This document shows, piece after piece, positions 52,301 through 61,009 of a stretch of DNA of 64,000 nucleotides (position 1 is its first letter; every line of letters starts with the position of its first letter). The position numbers and the translations under genes are program-made. The notes below the pieces were generated by a model. That model worked only from the letters and a program-made list of their open reading frames with translations, was not told the origin of the DNA and made no database searches. This DNA is from Dyella caseinilytica (GTDB lineage: Bacteria; Pseudomonadota; Gammaproteobacteria; Xanthomonadales; Rhodanobacteraceae): assembly GCF_016865235.1 (NCBI RefSeq), contig NZ_CP064030.1, positions 868,001 to 932,000 on the forward strand, read 5' to 3'.

Positions 52301-53482
52301 GGCTTGCCCAAGGCCTTGCGCCGCAACTTCGTACCGGCACCGGATTTCGCACGGGCTTTCGTCGAAGCGGAGACGCCGCGCGACGAGCCACTGGCCAAGG
52401 CGCTAGCCGTATTTTTGCGCAAGACGACAGGCGTTGAAATCGATGCGTCCGATTTCGAGCCGGTGGAACTCACGCCACATTTCAACATGCGCTATCGCCT
52501 GCATGACGAAAAAGGCCGCACACTGGCCACGGGGCGTGATCTTTCCGCCTTGCGCGCGCAATGGGAAGGGCAGGCGCGCGAAGCGTTCTCTCGCAAGACG
52601 GATATCGAGCTTACGCGTGAAGATGTCACCCACTGGGACTTCGAGGAAATTCCCGAACAAGTGCGTTCGGACGGCGGCTTGCTCGCATTCCCCGCCTTGG
52701 TTGATCTTGGTGATGCAGTGGCCTTGCGAGTGTTCGAGCGCCACGATGAAGCGAAGGCTGCGCATGTAAAAGGTGTTGAGCGATTGTTGCGCAACGCGCT
52801 TGCCAGCGACATGAAACAGGTGCGCCGCCGTCTGCCGATTGCCAATGCGATGTCGCTGAAATATGCGCCGCTGGGCAGCATCGATGGCTTGCGTGAGGAC
52901 TTGGCCGAAGGTGGGTTTACCGACCTGCTCGCGACGCAGGATCTCAACGTTCGTAGCACTGCCGCGTTCGAATCGCTGCGCACGCATGCCGCTCGCGAAC
53001 TGTTTGCATCGGCCGTCGAGCGGCTCAAGCTGGCCGAACCGATCATCGAGGCGCAGGCTGACCTCAAGCCGTGGATGCAGCCGCCGCTGATGGGTTTCGC
53101 GCGTGCCAGTTATGACGATCTGGGTGAACAACTCGAAGCATTGCTGGCTTCCGGTTTCCTGCGGGAGCTTCCGACTGCGCGGCTGGCGCATTACCCGCGC
53201 TACCTCAAAGCGATGCGTCTACGCGCGGAGCGTTTGCGTCAGGATCCCACCAAGGATCAGCAGCGCATGTTGCAGGTGTTGCCGTATTGGCGGGAATACC
53301 TCACCCACCGGGCTGCCGGCGCGGCGGAGCTGGACGAGTTGCGCTGGCTGATCGAGGAGTGGCGCGTGTCGCTGTTTGCGCAGGAATTGAAGACGCCGGA
53401 GCCGGTATCGGCGAAGCGGCTGGCGAAGGCGCTGGAGGCGGTGGTTGCCCTTTCCCGGGAGGGGAAAGGGAGGCGCCACTAA
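49325..53482 (+). CDS. hrpA: ATP-dependent RNA helicase HrpA carrying an in-frame repeat insertion
   Basis: Predicted 1385-residue DEAH-box RNA helicase; HrpA rescues stalled ribosomes on mRNA in E. coli. Motifs are complete: GETGSGKTTQ (Walker A, near 104), IIDEAHERS (near 200), TSATID, ETSLTVPRI and QRKGRCGRVG, followed by the HA2/OB and the long HrpA-specific C-terminal region. Residues about 622-697 (SSPLRGEE... to ...GRGNES) are not part of the family and are encoded by a copy of the CTCTCCCC inverted-repeat element, placed between the HA2 region (LGWKLGVN) and EADRIYEAVHRSLLAGLP. The reading frame is kept. The last residues (LSREGKGRRH) are also encoded by a palindrome. ATGs at 49313 and 49325 are both possible and neither has a clear Shine-Dalgarno. 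relA follows after 122 bases. Confidence 0.93.
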   Translation: MSTTKPETPTVAPDARLRDLRKSLDAVSSRDFGRLLGRWRGLSRRPDAKKLEALAADIAASAERRERRVRNKPPIRLDESLPITARADEIVKLIRDHQVVVIAGETGSGKTTQLPKLCLAAGRGEAGLIGCTQPRRLAARSVARRVAEELGTQLGDKVGFQVRFTDQVSEQSLIKFMTDGILLAETQGDPWLSAYDTLIIDEAHERSLNIDFLLGYLRRLAVKRPDLKIIVTSATIDTARFAEHFSDAPVVSVEGRAYPVEVRWRSVDEVQARRNQRSGELQQGSAEHVAAVLDEITHDDPRGDVLVFMPGEREIRDAHLLLSRRQYRETEILPLYARLSATDQDRVFKPGTKRRVVLATNVAETSLTVPRIRYVIDSGTARVKRYSQRSQLERLHVEPVSQAAADQRKGRCGRVGPGTCYRLYDEGDYASRAAYTDPELLRSSLANVILRMLSLQLGEVDEFPFLESPDPRVVADGYRRLTEIGAIDERRQLTAIGRTLARLPIDVQLARMLVEAQHLGCVRELLTIVAFLSIQDPRERPADARQQADAAHAAFADPKSDLVGVLNLWREYHAAHEELTQSKLRDWCSRHFLSFLRMREWRELHRQLLLVVQELGWKLGVNSSPLRGEESLSPSPLRREGRGEGTASRGAANARAKSPQKSRKDTHSGKPQPLTPAFSPEGRGSKEVGSPEGRGNESEADRIYEAVHRSLLAGLPTQVGNKDEKGIYRGTRERRFQIFPGSALAKSSPNWVFAAQIIDIGGRVWGMMCARIEPSWIEQQAAHLLRCTCRDAHWSRKRGTVVAYEQVSLFGLVLVERRPVTFQKQDPALAHEIFLREALARCDIETRADFVRANQRVLEDARGIEARQRREGLIRHEDELVDFFRGKLPEEVASSRALDAWYRHAQPAEQAALRWSIDDVMVGGTGLDPKAFPASLDIQQQRYRLEYRFVPGDDADGVTLHLPLAMLNALPAARCEWLVPGLLGEKAAELIRGLPKALRRNFVPAPDFARAFVEAETPRDEPLAKALAVFLRKTTGVEIDASDFEPVELTPHFNMRYRLHDEKGRTLATGRDLSALRAQWEGQAREAFSRKTDIELTREDVTHWDFEEIPEQVRSDGGLLAFPALVDLGDAVALRVFERHDEAKAAHVKGVERLLRNALASDMKQVRRRLPIANAMSLKYAPLGSIDGLREDLAEGGFTDLLATQDLNVRSTAAFESLRTHAARELFASAVERLKLAEPIIEAQADLKPWMQPPLMGFARASYDDLGEQLEALLASGFLRELPTARLAHYPRYLKAMRLRAERLRQDPTKDQQRMLQVLPYWREYLTHRAAGAAELDELRWLIEEWRVSLFAQELKTPEPVSAKRLAKALEAVVALSREGKGRRH
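51190..51398. repeat. CTCTCCCC/GTGAGGGG inverted-repeat element inside hrpA, copy D
   Basis: Contains CCTCTCCCCTTCGGGG, then arms GGGGTGAGGGG (51249-51259) and CCCCTCACCCC (51341-51351) around a core with CAAAAGAGCCGCA shared with copy A, and ends with CCAGAGGGGAGAGGG. It lies wholly inside the hrpA reading frame and has no stop in that frame. Confidence 0.85.
53448..53470. repeat. CCCTTTCCC/GGGAAAGGG palindrome at the hrpA 3' end
   Basis: 9-bp perfect arms around GGGAG within the last codons of hrpA; a further GC-rich palindrome (CTCTCCGAGAGGGAG) lies at 53511-53525 in the gap to relA. Probably decayed repeat-family members. Confidence 0.65.
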
Positions 53483-53604
53483 GCGCCGCTAAAACCTGCT
53501 GAGCGAGCCGCTCTCCGAGAGGGAGGGCGGCTGAAGGTTGCGTTATGCTCACCCCTACACACGACATGCCCTGCATGTCCTGATCCACGGGGAATCGCTG
53601 CACG

Positions 53605-55737
53605 ATGGTTCATGCCACTACCACTGCTGCGGAACACTTGGCGGCGTGGCAGGCACGGGCCGACACGCTGCCCGTCGTGCTGTCCGACGCCCTCGCTATT
53701 TGCTCCCGGAACGGGGTGAACGAACGCGAGTGTGGTGATGTCCTCGACCTGCTGGCCATGCTTGGTTGCGATGCGCAGACTCAGGCGGCGGCTTTGTGGT
53801 TCGAGATTGCGCGCATCCATCCGCTGGTGTGGGAACAGCAAGCGGCCTCACTGCCGGAGGAACTGCGGCGTCTGGTCGCCGGCCAGGTGGCGGCGGAACG
53901 GGTGTGGGCGTTGCACGCGCAGCGTCCCCCCGAAGGCGGTTCTGAAGGCTTGCGCCGGCTGTTGCTGGCGATCATCCGCGATCTGCGTGTGGTGTTCATC
54001 CTGTTGGCGCGCCAGCTGGCCCGGATGCGTGCGGCCAACACCATACCTGAGCAGGAACGGCAGGAACTGGCGCGGCTGACCCGCGACATCCATTCCCCGC
54101 TCGCCAATCGTCTGGGTATCTGGCAGTTGAAGTGGGAGCTGGAAGATCTGGCATTCCGCTACCTGCAGCCGGACACCTACAAGCGCATCGCCAAACTGCT
54201 GGACGAACGTCGCGGCGATCGCGAAGCCTTTATCCGTGACGCCTTGGCCGAGCTTGGCCGTGCCTTGCAAGGGGCGGATATCCGTGCCGATCTGGCGGGC
54301 CGACCCAAGCACATCTACTCGATCTGGAAAAAGATGCAGCGCAAGACGCTGGAGTTTTCCGATCTCTACGATATCCGCGCGGTGCGCGTCCTGGTCGAGA
54401 GCGTGACCGACTGCTACGCCGCGCTGGGTGTCGTGCATGCGTTATGGCCGCATCTGCCGGGCGAGTTCGACGATTACGTCGCGCGTCCTAAAAGCAACGG
54501 TTATCGCTCGCTGCATACAGCGGTGATCGGTCCGCATGGCAAGACGCTGGAAGTGCAGATCCGCACGCACGAGATGCATCGCGCCAATGAGCTGGGCGTT
54601 GCCGCGCACTGGCGCTACAAGGAAGGTGGCGGCGGTGACGCGGATTTCGAGGCGAAAATCGCCTGGATGCGCAAGCTTCTCGAACCGCGCAACGATGATG
54701 GCGAACTGGCCGCCGACCTGCAGACCGAACTGCTGGAAGATCGCGTCTACGTGCTCACGCCCAAGGGTGAAGTGGTCGATATGCCGCACGGCGCCACCGT
54801 GCTGGATTTCGCCTATCACGTGCATACCGAAGTGGGACATCGCTGCCGTGGCGCCAAGGTCAACGGCCGCATCGTGCCGCTCACTTACCAGCCGCACAGT
54901 GGCGATCGCGTCGAGATCCTCACGGCCAAGATCGCCGAGCCGAGCCGCGACTGGCTGTCCATCCATCACGGTTATCTCAATACCAGCCGTGCGCGCGACA
55001 AGGTGCGCGCGTGGTTCCGGCGCAGTGCGCACGAGGCCAATCTTGCCGCGGGTCGCGCCTTGTTCGAGCGCGAACTCAAGCGTTTGGCCATCCATGATGT
55101 GGACATGGTCAAGCTTCCGGCCTTGTTCAATCTGCAGACTCATGACGAACTGCTGGTTGCGCTGGCTTTGGGCGAGATCAGTCCCGGGCAGGTCTCGCGG
55201 GTATTGCAGGAATCGCAACATCCGCCCGAGCCGCCGCCGAGCGTGCCTGTCACCGCGGCACGACCGACGGTGTTCGATCACAGTGCGATCAGCATCGAAG
55301 GTGTCGGCAATCTGCTGACGGTGCTGGCGCGCTGCTGCCAGCCCTTGCCTGGTGACCCGGTGCGTGGATTCATCACGCGCACCAAGGGTGTTTCGGTACA
55401 CCGCGCCAACTGCACCAGCCTGGCTCGGCTGGCGCGGCGTGATCCTGATCGGGTCATCGATGTGAGCTGGGGCCATGCCGACGCGCAGGCCTACGAGGTC
55501 ACCATCCAGCTCAACGGCTACGACCGCAAAGGCCTGCAGAAGGATGTGGTCGGCGTCATCAGTAACGCCAACATCGGCATCATCGCCTCGTCCAGCCGGC
55601 TGTTCGCGCGGACCGGCGAGGTAGAGATGCGCTACACCCTGCGCGTGCGGGATTTCGAGCAACTGTCGGCCTTGCTGGACCGGCTGGCGGCTTTGCCGAA
55701 CGTGGTGGAGGCACGCCGGGTTGGGGCGGGGGGATGA
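53605..55737 (+). CDS. relA: RelA-type (p)ppGpp synthetase
   Basis: Predicted 710-residue ribosome-associated GTP pyrophosphokinase that makes the stringent-response alarmone from ATP and GTP/GDP. In order: a degenerate HD hydrolase region (about 40-200) with no HD metal-binding pair, the synthetase domain (GRPKHIYSIWKKMQRK, FSDLYDIRAVRVLV, EFDDYVARPKSNGYRSLHTAV, LEVQIRT), the TGS domain (DRVYVLTPKGEVVDMPHGATVLDFAYHVH) and a C-terminal ACT region. The ExDD motif (EFDD) before the G-loop is the signature of synthetase-only RelA rather than bifunctional SpoT. GGGGA lies upstream of the ATG. It follows hrpA on the same strand. A separate SpoT hydrolase is expected elsewhere. Confidence 0.95.
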   Translation: MVHATTTAAEHLAAWQARADTLPVVLSDALAICSRNGVNERECGDVLDLLAMLGCDAQTQAAALWFEIARIHPLVWEQQAASLPEELRRLVAGQVAAERVWALHAQRPPEGGSEGLRRLLLAIIRDLRVVFILLARQLARMRAANTIPEQERQELARLTRDIHSPLANRLGIWQLKWELEDLAFRYLQPDTYKRIAKLLDERRGDREAFIRDALAELGRALQGADIRADLAGRPKHIYSIWKKMQRKTLEFSDLYDIRAVRVLVESVTDCYAALGVVHALWPHLPGEFDDYVARPKSNGYRSLHTAVIGPHGKTLEVQIRTHEMHRANELGVAAHWRYKEGGGGDADFEAKIAWMRKLLEPRNDDGELAADLQTELLEDRVYVLTPKGEVVDMPHGATVLDFAYHVHTEVGHRCRGAKVNGRIVPLTYQPHSGDRVEILTAKIAEPSRDWLSIHHGYLNTSRARDKVRAWFRRSAHEANLAAGRALFERELKRLAIHDVDMVKLPALFNLQTHDELLVALALGEISPGQVSRVLQESQHPPEPPPSVPVTAARPTVFDHSAISIEGVGNLLTVLARCCQPLPGDPVRGFITRTKGVSVHRANCTSLARLARRDPDRVIDVSWGHADAQAYEVTIQLNGYDRKGLQKDVVGVISNANIGIIASSSRLFARTGEVEMRYTLRVRDFEQLSALLDRLAALPNVVEARRVGAGG

Positions 55738-55923
55738 AAGCCAGGACATGGTGGGCGTCAAGTAACCGACAGGTTGCCCGACGTTTCGCGTAAGCCAAAC
55801 CCACTTCTTTGCTCTGTGACGTAACGCCGGCCCTGTTCCCCCGCCTGAACGCAACATCCTGCCCTCAGCGCGTCGATGAGGCGCAATGTTAAGCTGCGCG
55901 CGTTGACCACCATGCCTTGAATC

Positions 55924-57621
55924 ATGAGCGGAACCCGCGACCCGCACGACCCCTTTAACGGCCGTACCGACCCGAAGCTGGGTGATCTGGATCACCTGGA
56001 CAAACCGCGCCCGGCGTCCGAGCCAAACGATGGTTTGCCACAGATGAAGGTGGAGCCAGGTTATCGCCGCGGCACGTCCTCGGGCCGTAACAAGCGTAAG
56101 CCGCGCCGCGGCTGGCTGATGCCCGTAGTGATTGTTCTGCTGCTGGCAGTGATCGCCGGGCTCTGGTTCAACCAGGGGCGTTTGCGCGGCTTGGTGCCGC
56201 GCACGGATTTCGATGATGTGCTGCATCGTGCGCAGGTCGCCTTGCAGCAGGGGCATTTGGACGGCTCCGATGGCACCAGCGCACGCGAGTTGTTCGAAGC
56301 GGCACGCGCGCTTGAACCCGACAACGATGCTGCGCGGCAAGGTCTCAATGATGTCGGCCGAGCCGAAATCGCGCGCGCAGATGCGGCGATGCAGGCCGGC
56401 AATTTTGATCAAGCGCAGCAGGCGCTGACCAACGCGCGCGAATTGCTCGGTGGCGGCAGCGACGTGGATCGTTTGACTCAGGCCCTCGCCAAGGCACAGG
56501 TCGCCACGGGACAAACCGCCACCTTGATCAGCCAGGCACAGCAGGCGCTGAGCGACAACAAGCTCGATGGTCCGGATGGGGCGGCAGCGCTCTATCAGCG
56601 TGTGCTGGCGGCCGATCCCGACAATGCCGTCGCACGCCATGGCATGGACCAGGTCGGCGACGCGATGGCAGCCCAAATTCAGAAAGCGCTGGATGCCAAC
56701 GATGCCGCGACGGCGTCTGCCGGTATCGACCGTCTTGCGGCGTTGCTACCCAACCATGCACAGCTGCCGACCCTGCGTGCATCACTCTCGGTCTTGCAGA
56801 CGCAGAACGGCACGGCGTTGACGGACGCGATCAACCAGGGCAACGACGCTTTGCGCGCTGGCCGTGTCGCCGGTGATGGTGACGACACTGCGCTGGCACA
56901 TTTCAAAGCAGCGTTGGCGATTGATCCCAACAATGCGCAAGCCAAGGCAGGCCTGGGGCAGGTGGCGGAAGCACTGATTGTGCAGGCCAATGCAGCCGCC
57001 GACAGCGGCGATGCCGATCATGCGCGGCAGTTGCTCGACCAGGCGGCAAGCCTCGCGCCGGGTTCGGCCGATCTGATCGCTGCGCGTGCGCACATAGGAC
57101 AGTCTGCTCCCAACATCGCTGCGGCGAATACCGATCAAGACAACAACATCAGCGCTGCGCCTGCCGCCACCTTGACGCCGCAGCAGCAAGTGCAAGTGGC
57201 GAACATGATTCAGCGTGCGAAGATCGCCGTGCAGCGCGGCGATATCATGTCGCCGCCGGGCGATTGCGCCTACGACCTCTATCGTGGCGCGCTGGCCATC
57301 GATGGCAACAACCAGACTGCACTGTCTGACTTGCAGGCGCTGCCAGGCTTGGTGCAGCAGCAGTTCAACCAGGCCTTGAGCACAGGCAATCTCAACAAAG
57401 CCAACAATCTGTTTGATGCGCTGACGAACTTGTCGCCGGGTGATGCAGGCCTGGGACCAGAGCGGCAGCGACTGGCCGATGCATGGCTGGATCAGGCCGA
57501 GCAGCAATTCGACAGCGGCGACCGCAACAATGCCGCCATGTCGCTGCAGCAGGGGCGCAAGCTGTCGCCGAACGATCAGCGTGTGCAGCAACTCACCGTT
57601 CGCATGCAGGGCGGTGGATGA
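55924..57621 (+). CDS. Membrane-anchored tetratricopeptide-repeat protein
   Basis: Not a named family. Predicted 565 residues: a polar cytoplasmic N-terminus (about 1-62, ending in KRKPRRG), one membrane span (about 64-82, WLMPVVIVLLLAVIAGLW) and a periplasmic region made of repeated helical pairs such as ARELFEAARALEPDNDAARQGLNDV, AAALYQRVLAADPDNAVARHGMDQV and ALAHFKAALAIDPNNAQAKAGLGQV, typical of TPR scaffolds that bind other proteins. Its last four bases overlap the start of the next gene (ATGA), so the two are co-translated. It follows relA after 186 bases, which holds no gene. Partners are unknown; an envelope complex is likely. Confidence 0.82.
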   Translation: MSGTRDPHDPFNGRTDPKLGDLDHLDKPRPASEPNDGLPQMKVEPGYRRGTSSGRNKRKPRRGWLMPVVIVLLLAVIAGLWFNQGRLRGLVPRTDFDDVLHRAQVALQQGHLDGSDGTSARELFEAARALEPDNDAARQGLNDVGRAEIARADAAMQAGNFDQAQQALTNARELLGGGSDVDRLTQALAKAQVATGQTATLISQAQQALSDNKLDGPDGAAALYQRVLAADPDNAVARHGMDQVGDAMAAQIQKALDANDAATASAGIDRLAALLPNHAQLPTLRASLSVLQTQNGTALTDAINQGNDALRAGRVAGDGDDTALAHFKAALAIDPNNAQAKAGLGQVAEALIVQANAAADSGDADHARQLLDQAASLAPGSADLIAARAHIGQSAPNIAAANTDQDNNISAAPAATLTPQQQVQVANMIQRAKIAVQRGDIMSPPGDCAYDLYRGALAIDGNNQTALSDLQALPGLVQQQFNQALSTGNLNKANNLFDALTNLSPGDAGLGPERQRLADAWLDQAEQQFDSGDRNNAAMSLQQGRKLSPNDQRVQQLTVRMQGGG

Positions 57622-58448
57622 CAGTTCTGGTCTTTGGCGGTAGCAGTCAGATCGGGCGTTATCTGTTGCCGTTGCTAGCCGCCCGCGATGAATCGGTCGT
57701 TGCCCTTAGCCGCACGCCGCGCGCCGCGGCGCATGGTGTGACCTGGCTGGCGGGGCAGCTTCCTGGCGAAGTGCCTGCCGTCGATGGTGTCTCCGCGATC
57801 TTTAGTTTTGGTCCGTTGCGGCAGTTTGCCGATTGGCTGGCCAGCGCCAAGCTGCCACTCGCGCCACGCATCATCGCGACCAGTTCGATGAGCGCAGAAA
57901 CCAAGCGCGATTCCGAAGTGCCAGCCGAACGCCTCATTTCGCAAACGCTGCGTGATGGTGAAAACGCGCTGGCGGTTGCCTGTGCGCAACACAGCAGCGA
58001 TTGGACCGTGTTGCGCCCGACGCTGATCTATGGCGCAGGCTTGGACAAGAGCCTCACACCGATTGCCCGCCGCGCCATGCGTACTCATGTTTTTCCGTTG
58101 CCAGCTGGACTCGGCTTGCGTCAGCCCGTGCATGCGCAGGATCTGGCCTTCGCCGCCCTGGCTGCGCTCGATACGCCTGCTGCAGCGATGAAGATTCTGC
58201 CGATCGGCGGTGGTGAGCGCCTGACGGCGGGCGAGATGTTTGCAAGGGTGCGGCGCAGCCTGCCAGTCGATACCTTGCCTGTGCCGATTCCGGCCTGGGC
58301 ATTGCGGATGGCGCGTCGCGGCGTGGCGCGAATGCGCGGACCGCTGAGTCGACTGGAGGCGGATCTCATTGCCGACAATACGGAAGTGGTCCGGCTATTG
58401 GGGGTGAATCCGCGGCCGTTTCGGCCCGATGGGGATTGTTGGCGTTGA
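57618..58448 (+). CDS. NAD-dependent epimerase/dehydratase-like protein (atypical SDR)
   Basis: Predicted 276-residue Rossmann-fold protein of the NAD(P)-dependent epimerase/dehydratase family. The nucleotide-binding GGSSQIGRYLLPLL lies at the extreme N-terminus, and the central RPTLIYGAGLDKSLTP and QPVHAQDLAFAALAAL match the extended-SDR pattern of the family. The active-site Tyr-x3-Lys is not obvious, which places it among atypical SDRs of unknown reaction. The ATG overlaps the stop of the TPR gene. It is followed by a weak hairpin and T-run at 58454-58482. Substrate not known. Confidence 0.82.
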   Translation: MTVLVFGGSSQIGRYLLPLLAARDESVVALSRTPRAAAHGVTWLAGQLPGEVPAVDGVSAIFSFGPLRQFADWLASAKLPLAPRIIATSSMSAETKRDSEVPAERLISQTLRDGENALAVACAQHSSDWTVLRPTLIYGAGLDKSLTPIARRAMRTHVFPLPAGLGLRQPVHAQDLAFAALAALDTPAAAMKILPIGGGERLTAGEMFARVRRSLPVDTLPVPIPAWALRMARRGVARMRGPLSRLEADLIADNTEVVRLLGVNPRPFRPDGDCWR

Positions 58449-58453
58449 GATGT

Positions 58454-58482
58454 CCGGCAGGCATGGGGAGCCGGTTTTTTTT
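58454..58482 (+). terminator. Possible terminator after the SDR gene
   Basis: Short 5-bp stem CCGGC (58454-58458) / GCCGG (58470-58474) with an 11-base loop, followed by eight T. The weak stem limits confidence. Confidence 0.5.
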
Positions 58483-58667
58483 AAGTCATGCCCGCCAACA
58501 CCTCACAGGCATAACCATTCCTGCGTCGAGCCGGGTGTTTTGGCAAAAAGCCATTCCAAACCCCTCTCCGTGCCCGCTTTACGCCACTTCCCCCTCTTGG
58601 CGTTCATCCGGGCGCCGGGTGCCGGGCCCTATGATCCCTGCACCTTAAGTTAACGGACGCTCCCACG

Positions 58668-61007
58668 TTGGACTTCCTGAGCCGAATTCGATCGATCGCG
58701 CGCGCATGTTGGCCGTGGCTGCGCATCCCTTTCTGGATCTGTACCGGTCTGTTTTTCGGTTTCGTGCTGCCTTACTCGATGATTCTGAGCAAGCGGGTGC
58801 AGGACCGCTTCAATGATCTCGTCTTCGCCGTGCCGACACGCGTGTACTCGCAGCCCGTGCGTCTGGCGTCCGGCGTGCCGATGATGCCGGCCACGCTCGA
58901 AGTGGAACTCACCTTTGCAGGCTATGTGGCCGACGGTCATGGCGATGTGCCGGGCAGTTGGGCCAAGCGCGGCAGCACCTACTACATCTCATCGCGCGGC
59001 TACGCGGGTCCGGATGGCGGCGAATTGCCCAAGCACATCCGCGTAGTGTTGGGACAGGGGACGGTGCAGTCGGTGACGGATCTGGCGACCAACCAGATCA
59101 TCGCGCAGACGCATCTGGATCCAGCGCGCATTGCGACGGTATACGGCGCAAAGCAGGAAGACCGCAGCATCCTGCAGCTGAGCGACGTGCCGCCGCTGCT
59201 GGTGGGTGGTTTGCAGGCTGTCGAAGACCGCGATTTCAAGCATCACATCGGTGTCGACTTCACCGCCATCCTGCGCGCGGCGTTTGCGGACTTGCGTGCT
59301 GGTCACACGGTGCAGGGTGCTTCCACCATCACCCAGCAGCTGGTGCGCAACCTGTTCCTCAGTCGTGACCAGACGATGGGGCGCAAGTTGAACGAAGCGC
59401 TGATGTCGATTTTGCTGGAGATGCACTACGACAAGTCGCGCATCCTCGACGCGTACATCAACGAGGTATTTCTCGGTCAGCAAGGCAACCAGGCAGTGCG
59501 TGGATTCGCTGCGGCATCGGAGTTCTACTTCGGCCGCCGTCTTGAATTCCTGCGGCCACAGGAAATCGCCATGCTGGTCGGTCTGGTGAAAGGACCCAGC
59601 CAGTTCGATCCCCGTCGTTTTCCGGATCGCGCGCTGGCTCGGCGCAATCTGGTACTGGATCAGTTCGCCAGCACCGGTTTGCTGACGCCGGATCAGGCCC
59701 GTGCCGCGCAGGCCACACCGCTGGGCGTGATCGAAAACGGACAATTGCCGCATGACCGCTTCCCGGCCTTCATGCAATTGGTGCGTGCACAGATCACCAA
59801 CGATTTCGACGAAGACACCTTGCGGCAGGGCAACCTGTCGATCTTCACCACGCTCGATCCGGCCACCCAGCTGTATACCGAGCAGGCGATCGACACCACC
59901 ATCAAGAGCCTGGGCAAGCGCGGCGACGACACTCAGGCCGCCGCCGTCATCACGGATTCGAAGACTGGCAGCGTGCTGGCCGTGGTCGGCAGCAAGTTTG
60001 CCGGCGACCAGGGCTTCAACCGCGCGCTGGATGCGCAGCGGCCGATCGGCTCCACCATCAAGCCATTCGTCTATCTCGTTGCGCTGACGCAGCCGGGGCG
60101 CTGGAATCTTGCCACCGAGCTGGATGACTCGCCCATCAGCATGCGCCAGCCTGATGGCACGCCGTGGGAGCCGCATAACGACGACAACCAGAGCCACGGC
60201 ATGGTGCCGATGGTGGATGCGCTGGCGTATTCATGGAATCTGGCGACGATCCATCTTGGCCTGGATGTGGGTGTGCCACGCATCAAGTCGTTCCTGGATT
60301 CGTTCGGCCTGACCAAGATCCAGCCCGGTCCGTCGCTGCTGATTGGCGCGATCGATCTGGCGCCGATCCAGGTGGCGCAGCTCTATCAGTACCTGGCTTC
60401 CGACGGCCATGCGCTGCCGCTGCTCGCAGTCAGTGGCGTGGTGGACGGCAATGGGCGCACCATCAAACGCTACGAAGTGCAGAGCGGGCAGGGCGAGTAT
60501 CAGCCCGCCGTGCGCCTGGTGACCTGGGCGATGCAGCAGGTGGCGACCTATGGCACGGCGCATTCGTTGGCCGAATCCAGCCTTGCCGGCTTGCATGTGG
60601 CCGGCAAGACCGGCACCAGCAACGATCTGCGCGACAGCTGGTTCGCGGGTTTTACCGGCGACCGCCTGGGCGTGTTCTGGATGGGCCGTGACGACAACAA
60701 GCCCAGTCACCTGTTCGGTGCCACCGGCGCGCTGCGCGCCTGGCAGGAACTGTTCCGCAAGCTACCGACTACGCCGCTCTCTGCCGCGCCTGGCGAGGGG
60801 CTGGAAATGGCCTGGATCAACCCGTCCGACGGCAGGCGCAGCGACCCCCAATGCTCCGGTGCCAAAGAAGTGCCGGTGATCGCCGGATCACTTTCCAGCG
60901 ATTCGGAGGGGTGTTTCTGGCAAAAGGTCGGTAATCTGTTCGGCTCCGGGTCCAGTGCCCCGGCGCCTGCCGGTGCCGTACCAGCTACTACCACCGTTAC
61001 CAACTGA
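58668..61007 (+). CDS. mrcB: Penicillin-binding protein 1B (bifunctional transglycosylase/transpeptidase)
   Basis: Predicted 779-residue class A PBP that polymerises lipid II into glycan strands and cross-links them in the periplasm. A short cytoplasmic N-terminus and one span (about 17-38) precede a UB2H domain (VPTRVYSQPVRL...), the GT51 domain (EDRDFKHHIG near 186, QGASTITQQLVRNLFLS) and the transpeptidase domain with the catalytic SxxK (GSTIKP near 461), SWN (SxN) and KTGTSND (near 646). The UB2H region points to PBP1b, which is activated by the lipoprotein LpoB in enterics. The start is a TTG; no ATG exists before the membrane span, and the ribosome site is weak. A lipoprotein gene and tyrA follow within a few bases, probably as an operon. 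Confidence 0.94.
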   Translation: MDFLSRIRSIARACWPWLRIPFWICTGLFFGFVLPYSMILSKRVQDRFNDLVFAVPTRVYSQPVRLASGVPMMPATLEVELTFAGYVADGHGDVPGSWAKRGSTYYISSRGYAGPDGGELPKHIRVVLGQGTVQSVTDLATNQIIAQTHLDPARIATVYGAKQEDRSILQLSDVPPLLVGGLQAVEDRDFKHHIGVDFTAILRAAFADLRAGHTVQGASTITQQLVRNLFLSRDQTMGRKLNEALMSILLEMHYDKSRILDAYINEVFLGQQGNQAVRGFAAASEFYFGRRLEFLRPQEIAMLVGLVKGPSQFDPRRFPDRALARRNLVLDQFASTGLLTPDQARAAQATPLGVIENGQLPHDRFPAFMQLVRAQITNDFDEDTLRQGNLSIFTTLDPATQLYTEQAIDTTIKSLGKRGDDTQAAAVITDSKTGSVLAVVGSKFAGDQGFNRALDAQRPIGSTIKPFVYLVALTQPGRWNLATELDDSPISMRQPDGTPWEPHNDDNQSHGMVPMVDALAYSWNLATIHLGLDVGVPRIKSFLDSFGLTKIQPGPSLLIGAIDLAPIQVAQLYQYLASDGHALPLLAVSGVVDGNGRTIKRYEVQSGQGEYQPAVRLVTWAMQQVATYGTAHSLAESSLAGLHVAGKTGTSNDLRDSWFAGFTGDRLGVFWMGRDDNKPSHLFGATGALRAWQELFRKLPTTPLSAAPGEGLEMAWINPSDGRRSDPQCSGAKEVPVIAGSLSSDSEGCFWQKVGNLFGSGSSAPAPAGAVPATTTVTN

Positions 61008-61009
61008 GA

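Noticed and set aside
54442..56676. 744-codon open frame on the minus strand across relA and the TPR gene
   Set aside because: It is antisense to two clear genes with full motif sets and spans the gap between them. High GC keeps such shadow frames open, and its peptide shows no family features.
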